64,000 nucleotides of DNA, from positions 62,001 through 126,000 of the forward strand of contig CAIYPP010000103.1 of the NCBI GenBank assembly GCA_903928115.1. Direction: 5' to 3'. The first letter of the stretch is position 1. Every line of letters begins with the position of its first letter. The stretch is from an uncultured Planctomycetota bacterium (GTDB lineage: Bacteria > Planctomycetota > UBA1135 > GCA-002686595). The notes under the pieces were generated by a model. It did no database searches. It was not told the origin of the DNA and saw only the letters and a list, made by a program, of their open reading frames with translations. Both the position numbers and the translations under genes were made by a program. Shown piece by piece: positions 36,047-45,234 of this stretch.

Positions 36047-37183
36047 CTACGGAACGAAGGTGAGCTCGACTCCGTTGGACAGGTTGGTGGTCTTCGGGGC
36101 CGGCGGATCGCGGTACCACGCCTGCGCATACACCTTGTTGCCCGTCGCGAACGGCTGGCCCAAAGAGCCGGGGTTCGCGAGCAGGAAGGCCCCAAAGTCG
36201 AGCAGCATCGAGCCGTCGCAGAGGCCGGCGACGCCGCCCGTGGGCTGCGTGACGGTGCGTTGGGTGGGCGCCTTGACGCACAGGAAGCTCGTGCTCGTGC
36301 CCCAGGTCTGGGGCACGAAGCCGGAGTTGTCGATGCCGTAGAAGATGAGTCCGGTCTTCTGGCCTTCGAGGTTCGCGACGGACAGCAAGCAGTTGTTGCT
36401 GAGCGCCGTGTTCGGGTTCACGCTCGCAGTCAGGAGCGGAACGCATCCGCTGGTGCTCGTGCCCGAGGTGCAGAAGTTCACGGGAGGCGGCACGGATTCG
36501 ACGATCTGAATGCCGTTGAGCGAACCGAAGCCGAGGTTGGGGGCGCCAGCGGTGACGAAGATGTCGAGCGGAGTTCCTGCCGTCACCAGAACGGTGTGCT
36601 TGGCGTAGGTCTCGAGGTACGTGTGACCCGCCGCAGGCCAGTCGAGCGCGCCGACGGTCTGAATGCCGTCGGGCGAGCCCACCACCTGAACGTTCGTCAA
36701 CCACGGCGAGCCGCCGTTGCCGGGCAGGTAGTTGTCGGGAGCGAAGCTGTAGGTGTAGATGTCGTAGAGCTTGCTGGGCAGGCCGTTGATGCGCACCCGC
36801 ACTTGGGAGAGCGGGCCCGTCGGGTAGCCACCTCCCACATCGACGATGTCGTCCATCAGCGCTTCATCGTCACCGGTGGTCGCGGGGTTGTTCCAAGTCC
36901 AGTTGTTGAAGCCGTTGTAGGCCGGCGTGAAGGCACCGCCAGCTTGCAGTCTCAGGCCGACGCTGGTCGCTGCGCCGTTCACATCGACGAGCGGCGTGGG
37001 AGTCACAGCGCCGAGTGTCACGACGGCAGGAATCGCGTTCCAGACTCCGGGTTGGGCAGCGGCGGCGCCATAGGCCGCCGAGGGACTCCCAGAGGCAGTA
37101 TGGAAGTCGATGTTGAATTCCTGCGCATTCGAGAGCGACGCGAGCGCGAGCGCTACGGGCAGGCATGCAAGGCGGGCGAGCAT
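36047..37183 (-). CDS. Secreted protein with planctomycete C-terminal module
   Basis: A 378-residue secreted protein with a Sec signal (MLARLACLPVALALASLSNA). The first two thirds show a beta-rich pattern (NIDFHTASGSPS, VRVRINGLPSKLYDIYTYSF, GSLNGIQIVE) as in exported lectin-like or glycan-related domains, but no named domain is certain. The last about 140 residues (FCTSGTSTSGCVP to the end) contain EGQKTGLIFYG, FLCVKAPTQR and QAWYRDPPAPKTTNLS and are shared with the FG-GAP protein at 49888-51597. It is divergent from the lamin-tail gene. Function unknown; surface role inferred. Confidence 0.82.
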   Translation of the reverse strand: MLARLACLPVALALASLSNAQEFNIDFHTASGSPSAAYGAAAAQPGVWNAIPAVVTLGAVTPTPLVDVNGAATSVGLRLQAGGAFTPAYNGFNNWTWNNPATTGDDEALMDDIVDVGGGYPTGPLSQVRVRINGLPSKLYDIYTYSFAPDNYLPGNGGSPWLTNVQVVGSPDGIQTVGALDWPAAGHTYLETYAKHTVLVTAGTPLDIFVTAGAPNLGFGSLNGIQIVESVPPPVNFCTSGTSTSGCVPLLTASVNPNTALSNNCLLSVANLEGQKTGLIFYGIDNSGFVPQTWGTSTSFLCVKAPTQRTVTQPTGGVAGLCDGSMLLDFGAFLLANPGSLGQPFATGNKVYAQAWYRDPPAPKTTNLSNGVELTFVP

Positions 37184-37258
37184 GAGGGCGATCCTTCCGT
37201 GGAAGAGGGACGGGGGCTTGGGAGGGAGTGGCTTACGAGATCCTCTCCCTCGCGGCCC

Positions 37259-37264
37259 ACGCTA
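37259..37264 (-). promoter_or_regulatory. Possible -10 box (TAGCGT)
   Basis: TAGCGT on the minus strand, 75 bases before the ATG at 37183, within GCTAGC; a similar GCTAGCAT is 83 bases before the FG-GAP gene (51680-51685). Confidence 0.25.
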
Positions 37265-37462
37265 GCAGGGGTTTCAAGAATTGCGGGCCCGAAGGCTCCC
37301 GCACCCCGAAAACCACCGTCCCCGCCACGGACAGGCCTCGTTTTCAGATCCCACGTTTTTCCCGCGACCCGCGCGCACGCCGAGCGACGAGGGGGCGTGC
37401 GGGAGGCGCGGCGGGCCACGGAGGCGCGCGGCGCAGGGCTCTCGCCGGAGAAGAAGACGAGA

Positions 37463-38461
37463 ATGGCCATGCGAATGGGTTTGCAGATCGGTGGATGGGC
37501 CGCGAGCGCGGTCCTCATGACCTTGGGTGTGTCGGCGGCGCACGCGCAGTCGACAGCGATGCAGCCGAGCGCGGATGCGCTGGCGGACGCGGCGTGGGAA
37601 GATCGGCTCGAGCCGCTCGCTCACGAGCTTGCGGGCACGGTCGAGCCCGCGTTCGAGCTGCAGCTCGGCGCGAGCCCCACGCAACGCGGCTTCGCGCTCG
37701 AGCTCCGCGGCGGCGAGCCGTTGGGCTGGGCACTCCTGTCGTTCGAGGGGCCGCACGGTCCTTCCGCGCGACAGCTGGTGCGACTCGACGAGCACGGGGC
37801 GGCACGCGTCCTGCGCCGCGACTGGCGTGCGGTGAAGCCTGTGCGCGCCAAGTGCGTGCTTCAGCGCAAGGGCGGCGGCCGCGCACGCCTCGGTCTCACG
37901 ATCCCTGAGTCGAGCTCGTTCCCCACGCCGCCGCTGGCGCTCACGAGCGCGAGCCCGCTCGTCATCACGGAGATCATGAAAGATCCCACGGCGGTGTCGG
38001 ACTCTGCGGGCGAGTGGTTCGAGGTGCGCAACGTCACTTCGCAGCCGGTCGACATCACGGGCTGGCTGCTGACCGACGGCGTCAGCAACAACCACGTGAT
38101 CGCTTCGACGAACGGGCCCGTGGTTGTGCCTTCCCGTTCGTACTTCGTGCTCGGCATCAACGCCAACGCGACCACGAACGGCGGGATCGCCGTCGACTAC
38201 AAGTACTCCAGCTTCACGCTGGGCAACGGCGCGGACTCGGTGCAGCTTTTCAATCCGTCCGGCATGTTGGTGGACGCGGTGAGCTACGACGACGGCATCT
38301 TCTGGCCGGACACGCCGGGCAAGTCCTTGTCGCTCGATCGCGCTCTCGTCGATGTCGTCTCGAACGACGACGGCATGCACTGGTGCGACGCGATCGTGCC
38401 CGTCCATGCGAGCGGCACCGACTGCGCGACGCCGCGTCGAGCCAACACGGTGTGTCCGTAG
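37463..38461 (+). CDS. Secreted lamin-tail domain protein
   Basis: A 332-residue secreted protein. Signal peptide MAMRMGLQIGGWAASAVL ending before AHAQS; then a region with LAHELAGTVEPAFELQLG and no known domain; then a lamin-tail domain from about residue 170 (PLVITEIMKDPTAVSDSAGEWF, VDITGWLLTDGVS), the immunoglobulin-like fold PF00932 common on extracellular bacterial proteins. Role in binding or adhesion is inferred. The start has two in-frame alternative ATG codons in the next four residues. Confidence 0.82.
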   Translation: MAMRMGLQIGGWAASAVLMTLGVSAAHAQSTAMQPSADALADAAWEDRLEPLAHELAGTVEPAFELQLGASPTQRGFALELRGGEPLGWALLSFEGPHGPSARQLVRLDEHGAARVLRRDWRAVKPVRAKCVLQRKGGGRARLGLTIPESSSFPTPPLALTSASPLVITEIMKDPTAVSDSAGEWFEVRNVTSQPVDITGWLLTDGVSNNHVIASTNGPVVVPSRSYFVLGINANATTNGGIAVDYKYSSFTLGNGADSVQLFNPSGMLVDAVSYDDGIFWPDTPGKSLSLDRALVDVVSNDDGMHWCDAIVPVHASGTDCATPRRANTVCP

Positions 38462-38481
38462 CGTTACGGGCCACGTGTCAG

Positions 38482-38515
38482 GCCGTCCGCGCTCCGCTTG
38501 CGGGGTGCGGACGGC
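38482..38515. terminator. Bidirectional GC hairpin between convergent genes
   Basis: Stem GCCGTCCGC/GCGGACGGC extended inward by CTCCGC/GCGGGG around a TT loop, 20 bases after the lamin-tail gene and 15 before the convergent radical SAM stop. No T-tract on either strand. Confidence 0.5.
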
Positions 38516-38530
38516 TCTGCGGCGCTCTCG

Positions 38531-39823
38531 TCAGCGAGTCGCGCGTCGGGCGCGCCGCTCGGCGAGCTCGCGTGCGATCGACTCTTGACGGCGCCACTGC
38601 CCGAACAGGGCCCCTGAGCCTTCGTAGGACTCGATGCGCGTGCGCGCCTCGGGTGCGACCGTACCGGCGGCCTCGCGTCGGAACGGGGTGCCGGGGAGCG
38701 GCATGAACGTGTGTGCGTGCGCTTTCGCGCCGAGCGTCGTCAGGCGCTCGACCAAGGCGAGCGTGGCGGCGACGTCCTCGGGTTCCTCGCCGGGTAGGCC
38801 GAGCAGGAAGTCGACGTTCGCCTTCCAGCCGTTCTCTGCGCAGATGCGGACAGCGCGCTCGATGGACTCGACGTCGTGACCGCGGTGCGTCGAGCGCAGG
38901 ATGCGCTCGCTGCCCGACTGGCCGCCGATCACGAGGTTGTCGTTGTCGACGAAACGGCGCAGCAGGGCGAGCGCCTCGGGCGTCACGTGCTCGGGACGAA
39001 CTTCGCTCGGGAACGTGCCGAAGAACATGCGTCCGTTCGAGCCGATGGCCTCGCGGACGCGGCCGAGCAGGTCCTCGATTGCGGCGAGGTTCACGCTCTC
39101 ATCGGGTGAGCCATAGGAGAGCGAGGTGGGGGAGACGAAGCGCACATCGCGCAGTCCAGCGCGCGCGATCTCGCCAGCCCAATGGGCGACGTTGGCGGGC
39201 GTGCGGTGGCGAAAGCGCGCCTTGGCGAGAAACGGCGTCTGGCAGAACTTGCAGGCGTAGATGCAGCCGCGGGTGATCTCGATCGGCCCGAAGAGGCGGC
39301 GCGCGGGGACGAACGGCGCGAAGGCGTCGAGCTCGGCGATGGGCTCGCCGCGACCGGGACTCACGACGCGGCCATCGACGAGGCGCGCGAGCCCGCGGAG
39401 GGAAGCGAGCGCGCTGCGGAGCGCGGCATCGTTGTTCGCAGCGCGCAGTGCGTGCGCGATGGCTGTGATCGTGTGCTCGCCTTCGCCGACGGCGACGAAG
39501 TCGAAGCCCGCTTCCAGCGTTTCCTGCGGCTCGGCTGTCGCATGGACTCCGCCTGCGAGCGAGGTCCAGCCGCTGGGGAACTGTTCGCGCAGCGCTCGTT
39601 GCTCCTCGGCGCACTCGACAAAGCTCGGTGAATAGAAGCTCCACGCGACGAGCGCGGGTTCGTCCGCATCCAGCGCGCGCGAGAGGGCGTCGGAAAGCTC
39701 GCGCGGCGTGCGAGCGAGCTCCAGCGTGAAGCCGCCGCGGGCGAGCTCCGGCTCGAGCGTTCCCGCGAGCACGTTGAAGGCGTAGCGACCGGGGTTGCGG
39801 TAGCTGAAGACGAGGCGCGCCAT
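38531..39823 (-). CDS. B12-binding-domain radical SAM protein
   Basis: A 430-residue radical SAM enzyme. Seen: an N-terminal alpha/beta domain of the cobalamin-binding fold (AWSFYSPSFVECAEE, SLAGGVHATAEP, FVAVGEGEHTI), then the cluster site CIYACKFC near residue 185 and downstream GGQSGSERIL and FLLGLPGEEPEDV. It lacks a clear DxHxxG cobalamin motif. The layout matches the TIGR04013 group of unknown reaction. The ATG at 39823 is 5 bases after the mutS stop, so it is co-transcribed with mutS. Confidence 0.87.
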   Translation of the reverse strand: MARLVFSYRNPGRYAFNVLAGTLEPELARGGFTLELARTPRELSDALSRALDADEPALVAWSFYSPSFVECAEEQRALREQFPSGWTSLAGGVHATAEPQETLEAGFDFVAVGEGEHTITAIAHALRAANNDAALRSALASLRGLARLVDGRVVSPGRGEPIAELDAFAPFVPARRLFGPIEITRGCIYACKFCQTPFLAKARFRHRTPANVAHWAGEIARAGLRDVRFVSPTSLSYGSPDESVNLAAIEDLLGRVREAIGSNGRMFFGTFPSEVRPEHVTPEALALLRRFVDNDNLVIGGQSGSERILRSTHRGHDVESIERAVRICAENGWKANVDFLLGLPGEEPEDVAATLALVERLTTLGAKAHAHTFMPLPGTPFRREAAGTVAPEARTRIESYEGSGALFGQWRRQESIARELAERRARRATR

Positions 39824-39828
39824 GCGCC

Positions 39829-42468
39829 TCACCGCTCGTCGAGCATGGCGCGCAGACGCTGCAGCTCGTTGAGCGCCTGAATCGGCGTCAGCTGGTCGGG
39901 GTCGAGCCGTCCGAGCGCCTGTTCGACACGCGACGGCGGAGCGGCGAAGAGCGAGAGCTGGCCCGACGACGCCTTCGCGCCAGCAGCGTGGGACGAGATG
40001 CGCGGGACGAGGTCCTCGTTGTCCGCTTCGAGGTCGCGCAGGATCGAGCGGGCGCGCTCGAGCAGGTCGGCCGGAACTCCGGCGAGGCGCGCGACATGGA
40101 TGCCGTAGGAGCGGTCGGTTCCGCCGTCGACGATCTTGTGCAGGAACACGATCTCGTCTTGGTACTCGCGCACCGCGACGCTCTTGTTGCACACGCCGGA
40201 GAGGCGCTTCGAGAGCTCGGTGAGCTGGTGGTAGTGCGTCGCGAACAGCGTGCGGCAGCCGACCTTTTCGTGGATGTGCTCGACGATCGACCACGCCAAG
40301 GCGAGACCGTCGAACGTGCTCGTGCCGCGCCCGACCTCGTCGAGCACGACCAGCGAGCGCGCGCTCGCGTTGTTCAGGATGTTGGCGACTTCGACCATCT
40401 CCACCATGAACGTCGATGCGTTGCGGCTGATGTCGTCCGCGGCGCCGACGCGCGTGAAGATGCGGTCGACGACGCCGATCTTCGCCTTGCGCGCGGGGAC
40501 GAACGAGCCGATCTGCGCGAGCAGCACGATCAGCGCCGTCTGGCGGATGTAGGTCGACTTACCGGCCATGTTCGGGCCGGTGAGGATCGTCACGCGCCGC
40601 GCGTCGCGGTCGAGCACGCTGTCGTTGGGCACGAAGCTCGATCCGCCACCCATGCGCTCGATCACCGGGTGGCGACCATCTTCGATCGAGAGCAGGTCGC
40701 CGTTGTCGAGCTGCGGCGCGACGTAGCGATTTTCGACCGCGCGCTGCGCGAGCGCGGCGAGCACGTCGACCGAGGCCAGCGCATCGGCCGTATCGAGGAT
40801 GCGCCCGACGTGGCGCGCGACCTCGTCGCGCAAGTCGCTGAAGATCTGGTACTCGAGGTCGCGCGAGCGCTCCTCCGCCTTGAGCACCTTGCCCTCGAAC
40901 TCCTTGAGTTCGGGCGTGATGTAGCGCTCGGCGTTCTTGACCGTCTGCTTGCGGATGTAGCTCTCGGGCACGCGGTCGACTTGGCCGCGCGGCACTTCGA
41001 GGTAGTAGCCGAAGACCGAGTTGAAGCCGACCTTCAGACCGGCCATGCCCGTGCGCGCGATCTCGTCGGCTTGGAAGCGCGCCATCCACGTCTTGCCGTC
41101 GCCCGCGATCTGGACGAGCTCGTCGAGCTCGGCCGAGAAGCCCGGCCGCACGATGCCGCCGTCCTTCAGCGAGAGCGGCGGCGCGTCGACCAAAGTGTGC
41201 TGGATGCGCTCGGTGACGTCGTGCAGCGGGTCGAGGCGCGCGAGCAAGTCGCCGAGGACCTTCGAGTACACGCTTTCGAGCTTGCTGCGCAGCTGCGGCA
41301 CGACCGCGAGCGAGTTGGCGAGCCCGACCAAGTCGCGCGCGTTCGCGCGGCCGGTCGAAACCTTGGCAACGAGGCGCTCGATGTCGAGCACGCTGCGCAG
41401 GAGTTCGCGCACGTCTTCGCGCAGGAACGGCCCATCGACGAGCTCTGCGATGCCGCGCTGGCGGTGGAGGATGGCTTCGGGCTGGCGCAGCGGCGCGAGC
41501 AGCCACGCGCGCAGCAAGCGGCCGCCCATCGGCGTGAGCGTCGCGTCGATCGCTTCGAGCAGCGTGCCGTCGGTGCGACCTTCGCGCTGTGTGACGACGA
41601 GCTCGAGGCACGAGCGCGTCGCGCGATCGAGCACGAGGAAGTCCGACGTCTCGACCTTCTCGATGCGCCGCACGTGCTCGCAGGCCGAGCGCTGCGTCTC
41701 TTCGAGGTATTCGATCAGCGCACCCGCCGCAGGAACGGCGAGCGAGTCCTCTTCGAGGCCGAAGCCCTCGACGGTCTGCACCTTGAAGTGCCGCGACAGG
41801 GCGCGCAGCGCAGTCGCGCGCTCGAAGCGCCACTCTTCGCGCTCGCTCCGGCACAGCCCCTGCATGCGGCCGAGCGCCTCGTCGATGGCCGGAGCGCGCT
41901 CGGCCAACGTCACGGCGCACAGCACCTCGGCCGGCCCGATGCGCGCGAGCTCGCCTTCGACGTCGCGTGCGGGCACTTCGCTCACGAGGAAGCGCCCCGT
42001 CGATACGTCGACCCACGCCAGCCCGGCCTTGTTTCCGTGGACGTGCAGCGCGGCGAGGAAGTTGTTGGCGCGCGCGTCGAGCGCCTCTTCCTCGGTGATC
42101 GTGCCCGCGGTGACGACGCGCACGATGGCGCGGTCGACGATGCCCTTCGCGGTGCGCGGGTCCTCCATCTGCTCGCAGATGGCGACCTTGAAGCCCTTGC
42201 GGACGAGGCGCATCAGGTACGCCTCGTGGGCCTTGATCGGCACGCCTGCCATCGGGAGTGCGTGGGTGCCCTTGTCGCGCGAGGTGAGCGTGATGCCGAG
42301 CTCGCGGCTGGCGGTCACCGCGTCGTCGCCAAAGAGCTCGTAGAAGTCGCCCATCCGGAAGAAGAGCAGGGCGTCCGGCTGCTCCTTCTTGGCCCGCAGG
42401 TACTGGGCCATCATCGGAGTCGTCGCGCCGCTCTTGGGGCCGTCGTCGATCAGGGGCGGCTGGTGCAT
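39829..42468 (-). CDS. mutS: DNA mismatch repair protein MutS
   Basis: An 879-residue MutS1, recognising mismatches and recruiting MutL. Seen: mismatch-binding region TPMMAQYL followed by FFRMGDFYELFGDDA with the FxE wedge, then the connector and lever domains, and at the ATPase end Walker A GPNMAGKST, Walker B LVVLDEVGRGTSTFDG and THYHQLTEL. ATG at 42468 gives the standard N-terminus; the longer frame upstream is unlikely. The next gene (radical SAM) follows after 5 bases. Confidence 0.97.
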   Translation of the reverse strand: MHQPPLIDDGPKSGATTPMMAQYLRAKKEQPDALLFFRMGDFYELFGDDAVTASRELGITLTSRDKGTHALPMAGVPIKAHEAYLMRLVRKGFKVAICEQMEDPRTAKGIVDRAIVRVVTAGTITEEEALDARANNFLAALHVHGNKAGLAWVDVSTGRFLVSEVPARDVEGELARIGPAEVLCAVTLAERAPAIDEALGRMQGLCRSEREEWRFERATALRALSRHFKVQTVEGFGLEEDSLAVPAAGALIEYLEETQRSACEHVRRIEKVETSDFLVLDRATRSCLELVVTQREGRTDGTLLEAIDATLTPMGGRLLRAWLLAPLRQPEAILHRQRGIAELVDGPFLREDVRELLRSVLDIERLVAKVSTGRANARDLVGLANSLAVVPQLRSKLESVYSKVLGDLLARLDPLHDVTERIQHTLVDAPPLSLKDGGIVRPGFSAELDELVQIAGDGKTWMARFQADEIARTGMAGLKVGFNSVFGYYLEVPRGQVDRVPESYIRKQTVKNAERYITPELKEFEGKVLKAEERSRDLEYQIFSDLRDEVARHVGRILDTADALASVDVLAALAQRAVENRYVAPQLDNGDLLSIEDGRHPVIERMGGGSSFVPNDSVLDRDARRVTILTGPNMAGKSTYIRQTALIVLLAQIGSFVPARKAKIGVVDRIFTRVGAADDISRNASTFMVEMVEVANILNNASARSLVVLDEVGRGTSTFDGLALAWSIVEHIHEKVGCRTLFATHYHQLTELSKRLSGVCNKSVAVREYQDEIVFLHKIVDGGTDRSYGIHVARLAGVPADLLERARSILRDLEADNEDLVPRISSHAAGAKASSGQLSLFAAPPSRVEQALGRLDPDQLTPIQALNELQRLRAMLDER

Positions 42469-42681
42469 GGGGGGCGGGGGGCTGCGGGGCGGTCCTACGC
42501 AGCTTTTCCGGCCTCCGAGACGGGCATGGAGAAGCGCGCGCGCGGTGTGCAGTCTATAGAGGACACGCGTCCCCGCCGAGGGGCGCGCGAGCCCCTCCGC
42601 GACCCCGCCACAGGCTCCCGCACCCTTGGCACTCGGCTTGCCCAGACCTGCCTCGCTCGGCACCACCCTCGACCCGCTCCC

Positions 42682-44040
42682 GTGACTCTTCGCCTTCGTC
42701 CCAGCGCCCCCGCGCTCCGCCTGCGCACGCTGCTCCTCGGCCTCGTCTGGCTGGGCGCGAGCTGCATCTCGACCACCGCGCGCCATGTCGCCGCCGTGGG
42801 GGACTTCGAGGCGGGGCGCTTCGACGAGGCGCGCACGGGCTTCGCCAACCCCGACACGATCGAGTCGCCGTTCCTGCGCGGGGCCGAGCTCGGCATGGTC
42901 GAGCTGACGGCAGGCCGCTTCGACGCGGCGCAGGCGGCCTTCGACGGCGCGGTGGACGCCGTGCGAGAGCTCGAGGAGCGCGCGTTGATCGGGCCCGCGA
43001 ACTTGGGCGAGCAGATCGGCTCGCTCGTGATCAACGAGGGTGTGAAGGACTATCAAGGCGAAGGCTACGAGCGTGTGCAGGTCCACAACGCGCTCGCGCT
43101 CACCTACCTCGCGCGCGGCAACCTCGACGGCGTGTACGTCGAGACGCGGCGCGCGGACAAGCTCCTCGAGACCGAGGAGACGCTCTACCAAAAGAAGTAC
43201 GCGGCCGGTGGCTTCGCGCACCTGATCTCCGCGGTGAGCTACGAGCTGCAGGGGCGCCTCGACGAGGCGTACATCGACTACAAGCGCATGGCGGAGAAGG
43301 GCGTCGGGCTCGAGCTCGCCGGTCGCGCGTTGGTGCGCATCGCGTCGCGCCTGCGCTACGACGACGAGCTGCCCGCGCTCGTCGAGAAGCATGGCCAGCC
43401 CTCGCAGTTGCCGCAGGACGCGGCCTCGATCGTGGTGCTCGGCGGCCTCGGGCTCGGGCCCTACAAGGTCGAGGACACGGCTGCGCTGATGACGCCCGCG
43501 GGCTTGGCGCAGTTTTCGATCCCGCGCTTCGTCCCGCGCGCCCAGTACCTTTCGCCGCTCGACCTCGTCGTCGACGGCGGCACTCCCCTGCGCACTTCGC
43601 AGGTCGAGAACGTCAACGACGTCGCCGCGATCAACCTGCAGGACCGCATGGGCTGGCTCGCGGCCCGCTCGGCGCTGCGTGGTGCGATGAAGCTGATCGC
43701 GACGAACGCGGTGGCGCAGAGCGTGCGTCGCGAGCACGGCGACGCCGCCGGAATCGCGGCCTTGCTCGTGGGCTCGCTGCTCACGGCCGCGACCGAGCGC
43801 GCCGATACGCGCTGCTGGTTCACGCTGCCCGCCGAGTGGCACGCCGCGCGCCTGTGGGTCGCGCCCGGCGAGCGCGACGTCGAGCTGCGCTACGGCAGCG
43901 AGCGCGTTTCGCTGGGCAAGCTGCGCCTTGAGCGCGGCGAGACGCTCGTGATCCTCGTGCGCAGTCTCGGCTCGCGCCTCTACGTCCACTCCATCGGCGG
44001 CGAGACGATCGCGGCCGTGCCTACGTCTCCTCAATCGTGA
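42682..44040 (+). CDS. Lipoprotein, COG3014-like
   Basis: A 452-residue lipoprotein with a signal ending LLGLVWLGASC. The N-terminal third is a short helical repeat region (YLARGNLDGVYVETRRADKLL) similar to TPR-like repeats; the C-terminal part is beta-rich with PRFVPRAQYL and a basic stretch. It is the first gene of a three-lipoprotein cluster with a YcfL-like protein and LpoB, an order known from gamma-proteobacteria with a COG3014 member. GTG at 42682 starts the signal; no ATG fits. Function unknown. Confidence 0.75.
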   Translation: MTLRLRPSAPALRLRTLLLGLVWLGASCISTTARHVAAVGDFEAGRFDEARTGFANPDTIESPFLRGAELGMVELTAGRFDAAQAAFDGAVDAVRELEERALIGPANLGEQIGSLVINEGVKDYQGEGYERVQVHNALALTYLARGNLDGVYVETRRADKLLETEETLYQKKYAAGGFAHLISAVSYELQGRLDEAYIDYKRMAEKGVGLELAGRALVRIASRLRYDDELPALVEKHGQPSQLPQDAASIVVLGGLGLGPYKVEDTAALMTPAGLAQFSIPRFVPRAQYLSPLDLVVDGGTPLRTSQVENVNDVAAINLQDRMGWLAARSALRGAMKLIATNAVAQSVRREHGDAAGIAALLVGSLLTAATERADTRCWFTLPAEWHAARLWVAPGERDVELRYGSERVSLGKLRLERGETLVILVRSLGSRLYVHSIGGETIAAVPTSPQS

Positions 44041-44048
44041 GAAACGCC

Positions 44049-44447
44049 ATGAAAACAAGTCTTTTCCTCGCTTCGCTCGCGCTCCTCTCTCTCGCCGCAT
44101 GTCGCGTCACGCCGCAGGGCTCCGTCAACCGCACCGATGGCAAGAGCACCGAGGTCGGCAACTCGTTGCTCAACGCGGCGCTCGAGATGCGCAACATCGT
44201 CAACGCCGAGAAGAATGGCCTGATGGTCGTGCAGCTCGAGCTCCGCAACCGCCGCACGAGCCCGCTCGCGTTCCAGTGGACCGTCGAGTGGTACGACCGC
44301 GCGGGGCTCAAGCTCAGCTACGTTCCGCAGCACTGGGAGCCCGAGCGCCTCGCCGGCTCCGCATCGAAGACGATTCAAATGGTCGCGCCGAGCCCCGAAG
44401 CCGTCAGCTGGCAGCTGCAGGTCGGCTCGCGCGACGAAGTCCAGTGA
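44049..44447 (+). CDS. YcfL-like lipoprotein (DUF1425)
   Basis: A 132-residue lipoprotein with signal MKTSLFLASLALLSLAAC. The mature part forms an Ig-like beta sandwich of the YcfL family; seen: VVQLELRNRRTSPLAFQWTVEWYDRAG, typical of that family. Function is unknown in the family; it is often beside lpoB. The previous gene ends 8 bases upstream and lpoB starts 32 bases downstream, so it is probably one operon. Confidence 0.82.
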   Translation: MKTSLFLASLALLSLAACRVTPQGSVNRTDGKSTEVGNSLLNAALEMRNIVNAEKNGLMVVQLELRNRRTSPLAFQWTVEWYDRAGLKLSYVPQHWEPERLAGSASKTIQMVAPSPEAVSWQLQVGSRDEVQ

Positions 44448-44479
44448 ACCCTCTCCCTCCTCTCCGCCTCCCAAACTCC

Positions 44480-45109
44480 ATGAAGAAGCTCCTCGTCGCG
44501 TTCGCGCTCTCCACGCTCGCCCTCGGTTCCTGCTCGTCGATCCAGTACGACGATCCGAACAAGGTCGAGACCGTCAACATGAAGTTCGGCTCGACCGACC
44601 TGCAGTCGATGGCCGACGCCATGGTGCAGTCGCTGCTCACGAGCCCGAACCTGCAGTACATCGACCACTCGGGCAAGGGCGACGACAAGCGCGTCGTGCT
44701 GCTCACGGGCAACGTCAACAACCGCACCAGCGAGCACATCGACACCTCGAGCATCACCGACTCGATCCGCACCGCGATCCTGAAGTCCGGCCGCTTCCGC
44801 CTCGCCGCGTCGAATCAGGGCCAAGACGAGCTCGGCAGCCAAGTCCGCTTCCAGATGGAGTCGGGCCGCGTCGATCCGAACCTGATTCGTCAGTTCGGCA
44901 AGCAGATCGGTGCCGACGCGGTCATGTACGGCAACCTGCGCTCGATCGAGAAGTCGCGCGAGCGCAGCGTCGAGGACGCCGGCCGCAAGACCGACGACGT
45001 CTACTACAAGCTGACGCTCGAAGTCGTGAACATCGAGACCGGCGAGGTGATCTGGATCGAAGAGAAGGAGATCCGCAAGTCGAAGAAGACGGGCCTCTTC
45101 GGAGCCTGA
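44480..45109 (+). CDS. lpoB: Penicillin-binding protein activator LpoB
   Basis: A 209-residue outer-membrane-type lipoprotein (signal ending LALGSC). In Escherichia coli LpoB binds PBP1b and stimulates its peptidoglycan transpeptidase and glycosyltransferase activity. Seen: ADAMVQSLLTSPNLQY, GNVNNRTSEHIDTSSITDSIR, KSGRFRLAA and KQIGADAVMYGNL, which match the domain conserved in LpoB. The position after YcfL and COG3014-like genes supports the name. A strong GC terminator follows 18 bases after the stop. Confidence 0.88.
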   Translation: MKKLLVAFALSTLALGSCSSIQYDDPNKVETVNMKFGSTDLQSMADAMVQSLLTSPNLQYIDHSGKGDDKRVVLLTGNVNNRTSEHIDTSSITDSIRTAILKSGRFRLAASNQGQDELGSQVRFQMESGRVDPNLIRQFGKQIGADAVMYGNLRSIEKSRERSVEDAGRKTDDVYYKLTLEVVNIETGEVIWIEEKEIRKSKKTGLFGA

Positions 45110-45127
45110 TCCTCGCGCGCCGCATTC

Positions 45128-45170
45128 GCGGGCCCCGCAGCGCAGCCGCGCTGCGGGGCCCGCGCTTGTT
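45128..45170 (+). terminator. Intrinsic terminator of the lpoB operon
   Basis: Perfect 16-bp stem (GCGGGCCCCGCAGCGC and its complement, 45128-45143 and 45148-45163) with a 4-base loop, followed by GCTTGTT. The T-run is short. Confidence 0.7.
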
Positions 45171-45234
45171 CGGGGTGGTTCGCAACGCGCAGTTGCCCCG
45201 CGGGGCGTGGAATACGAAGCTCTGCGTCAAGTCC

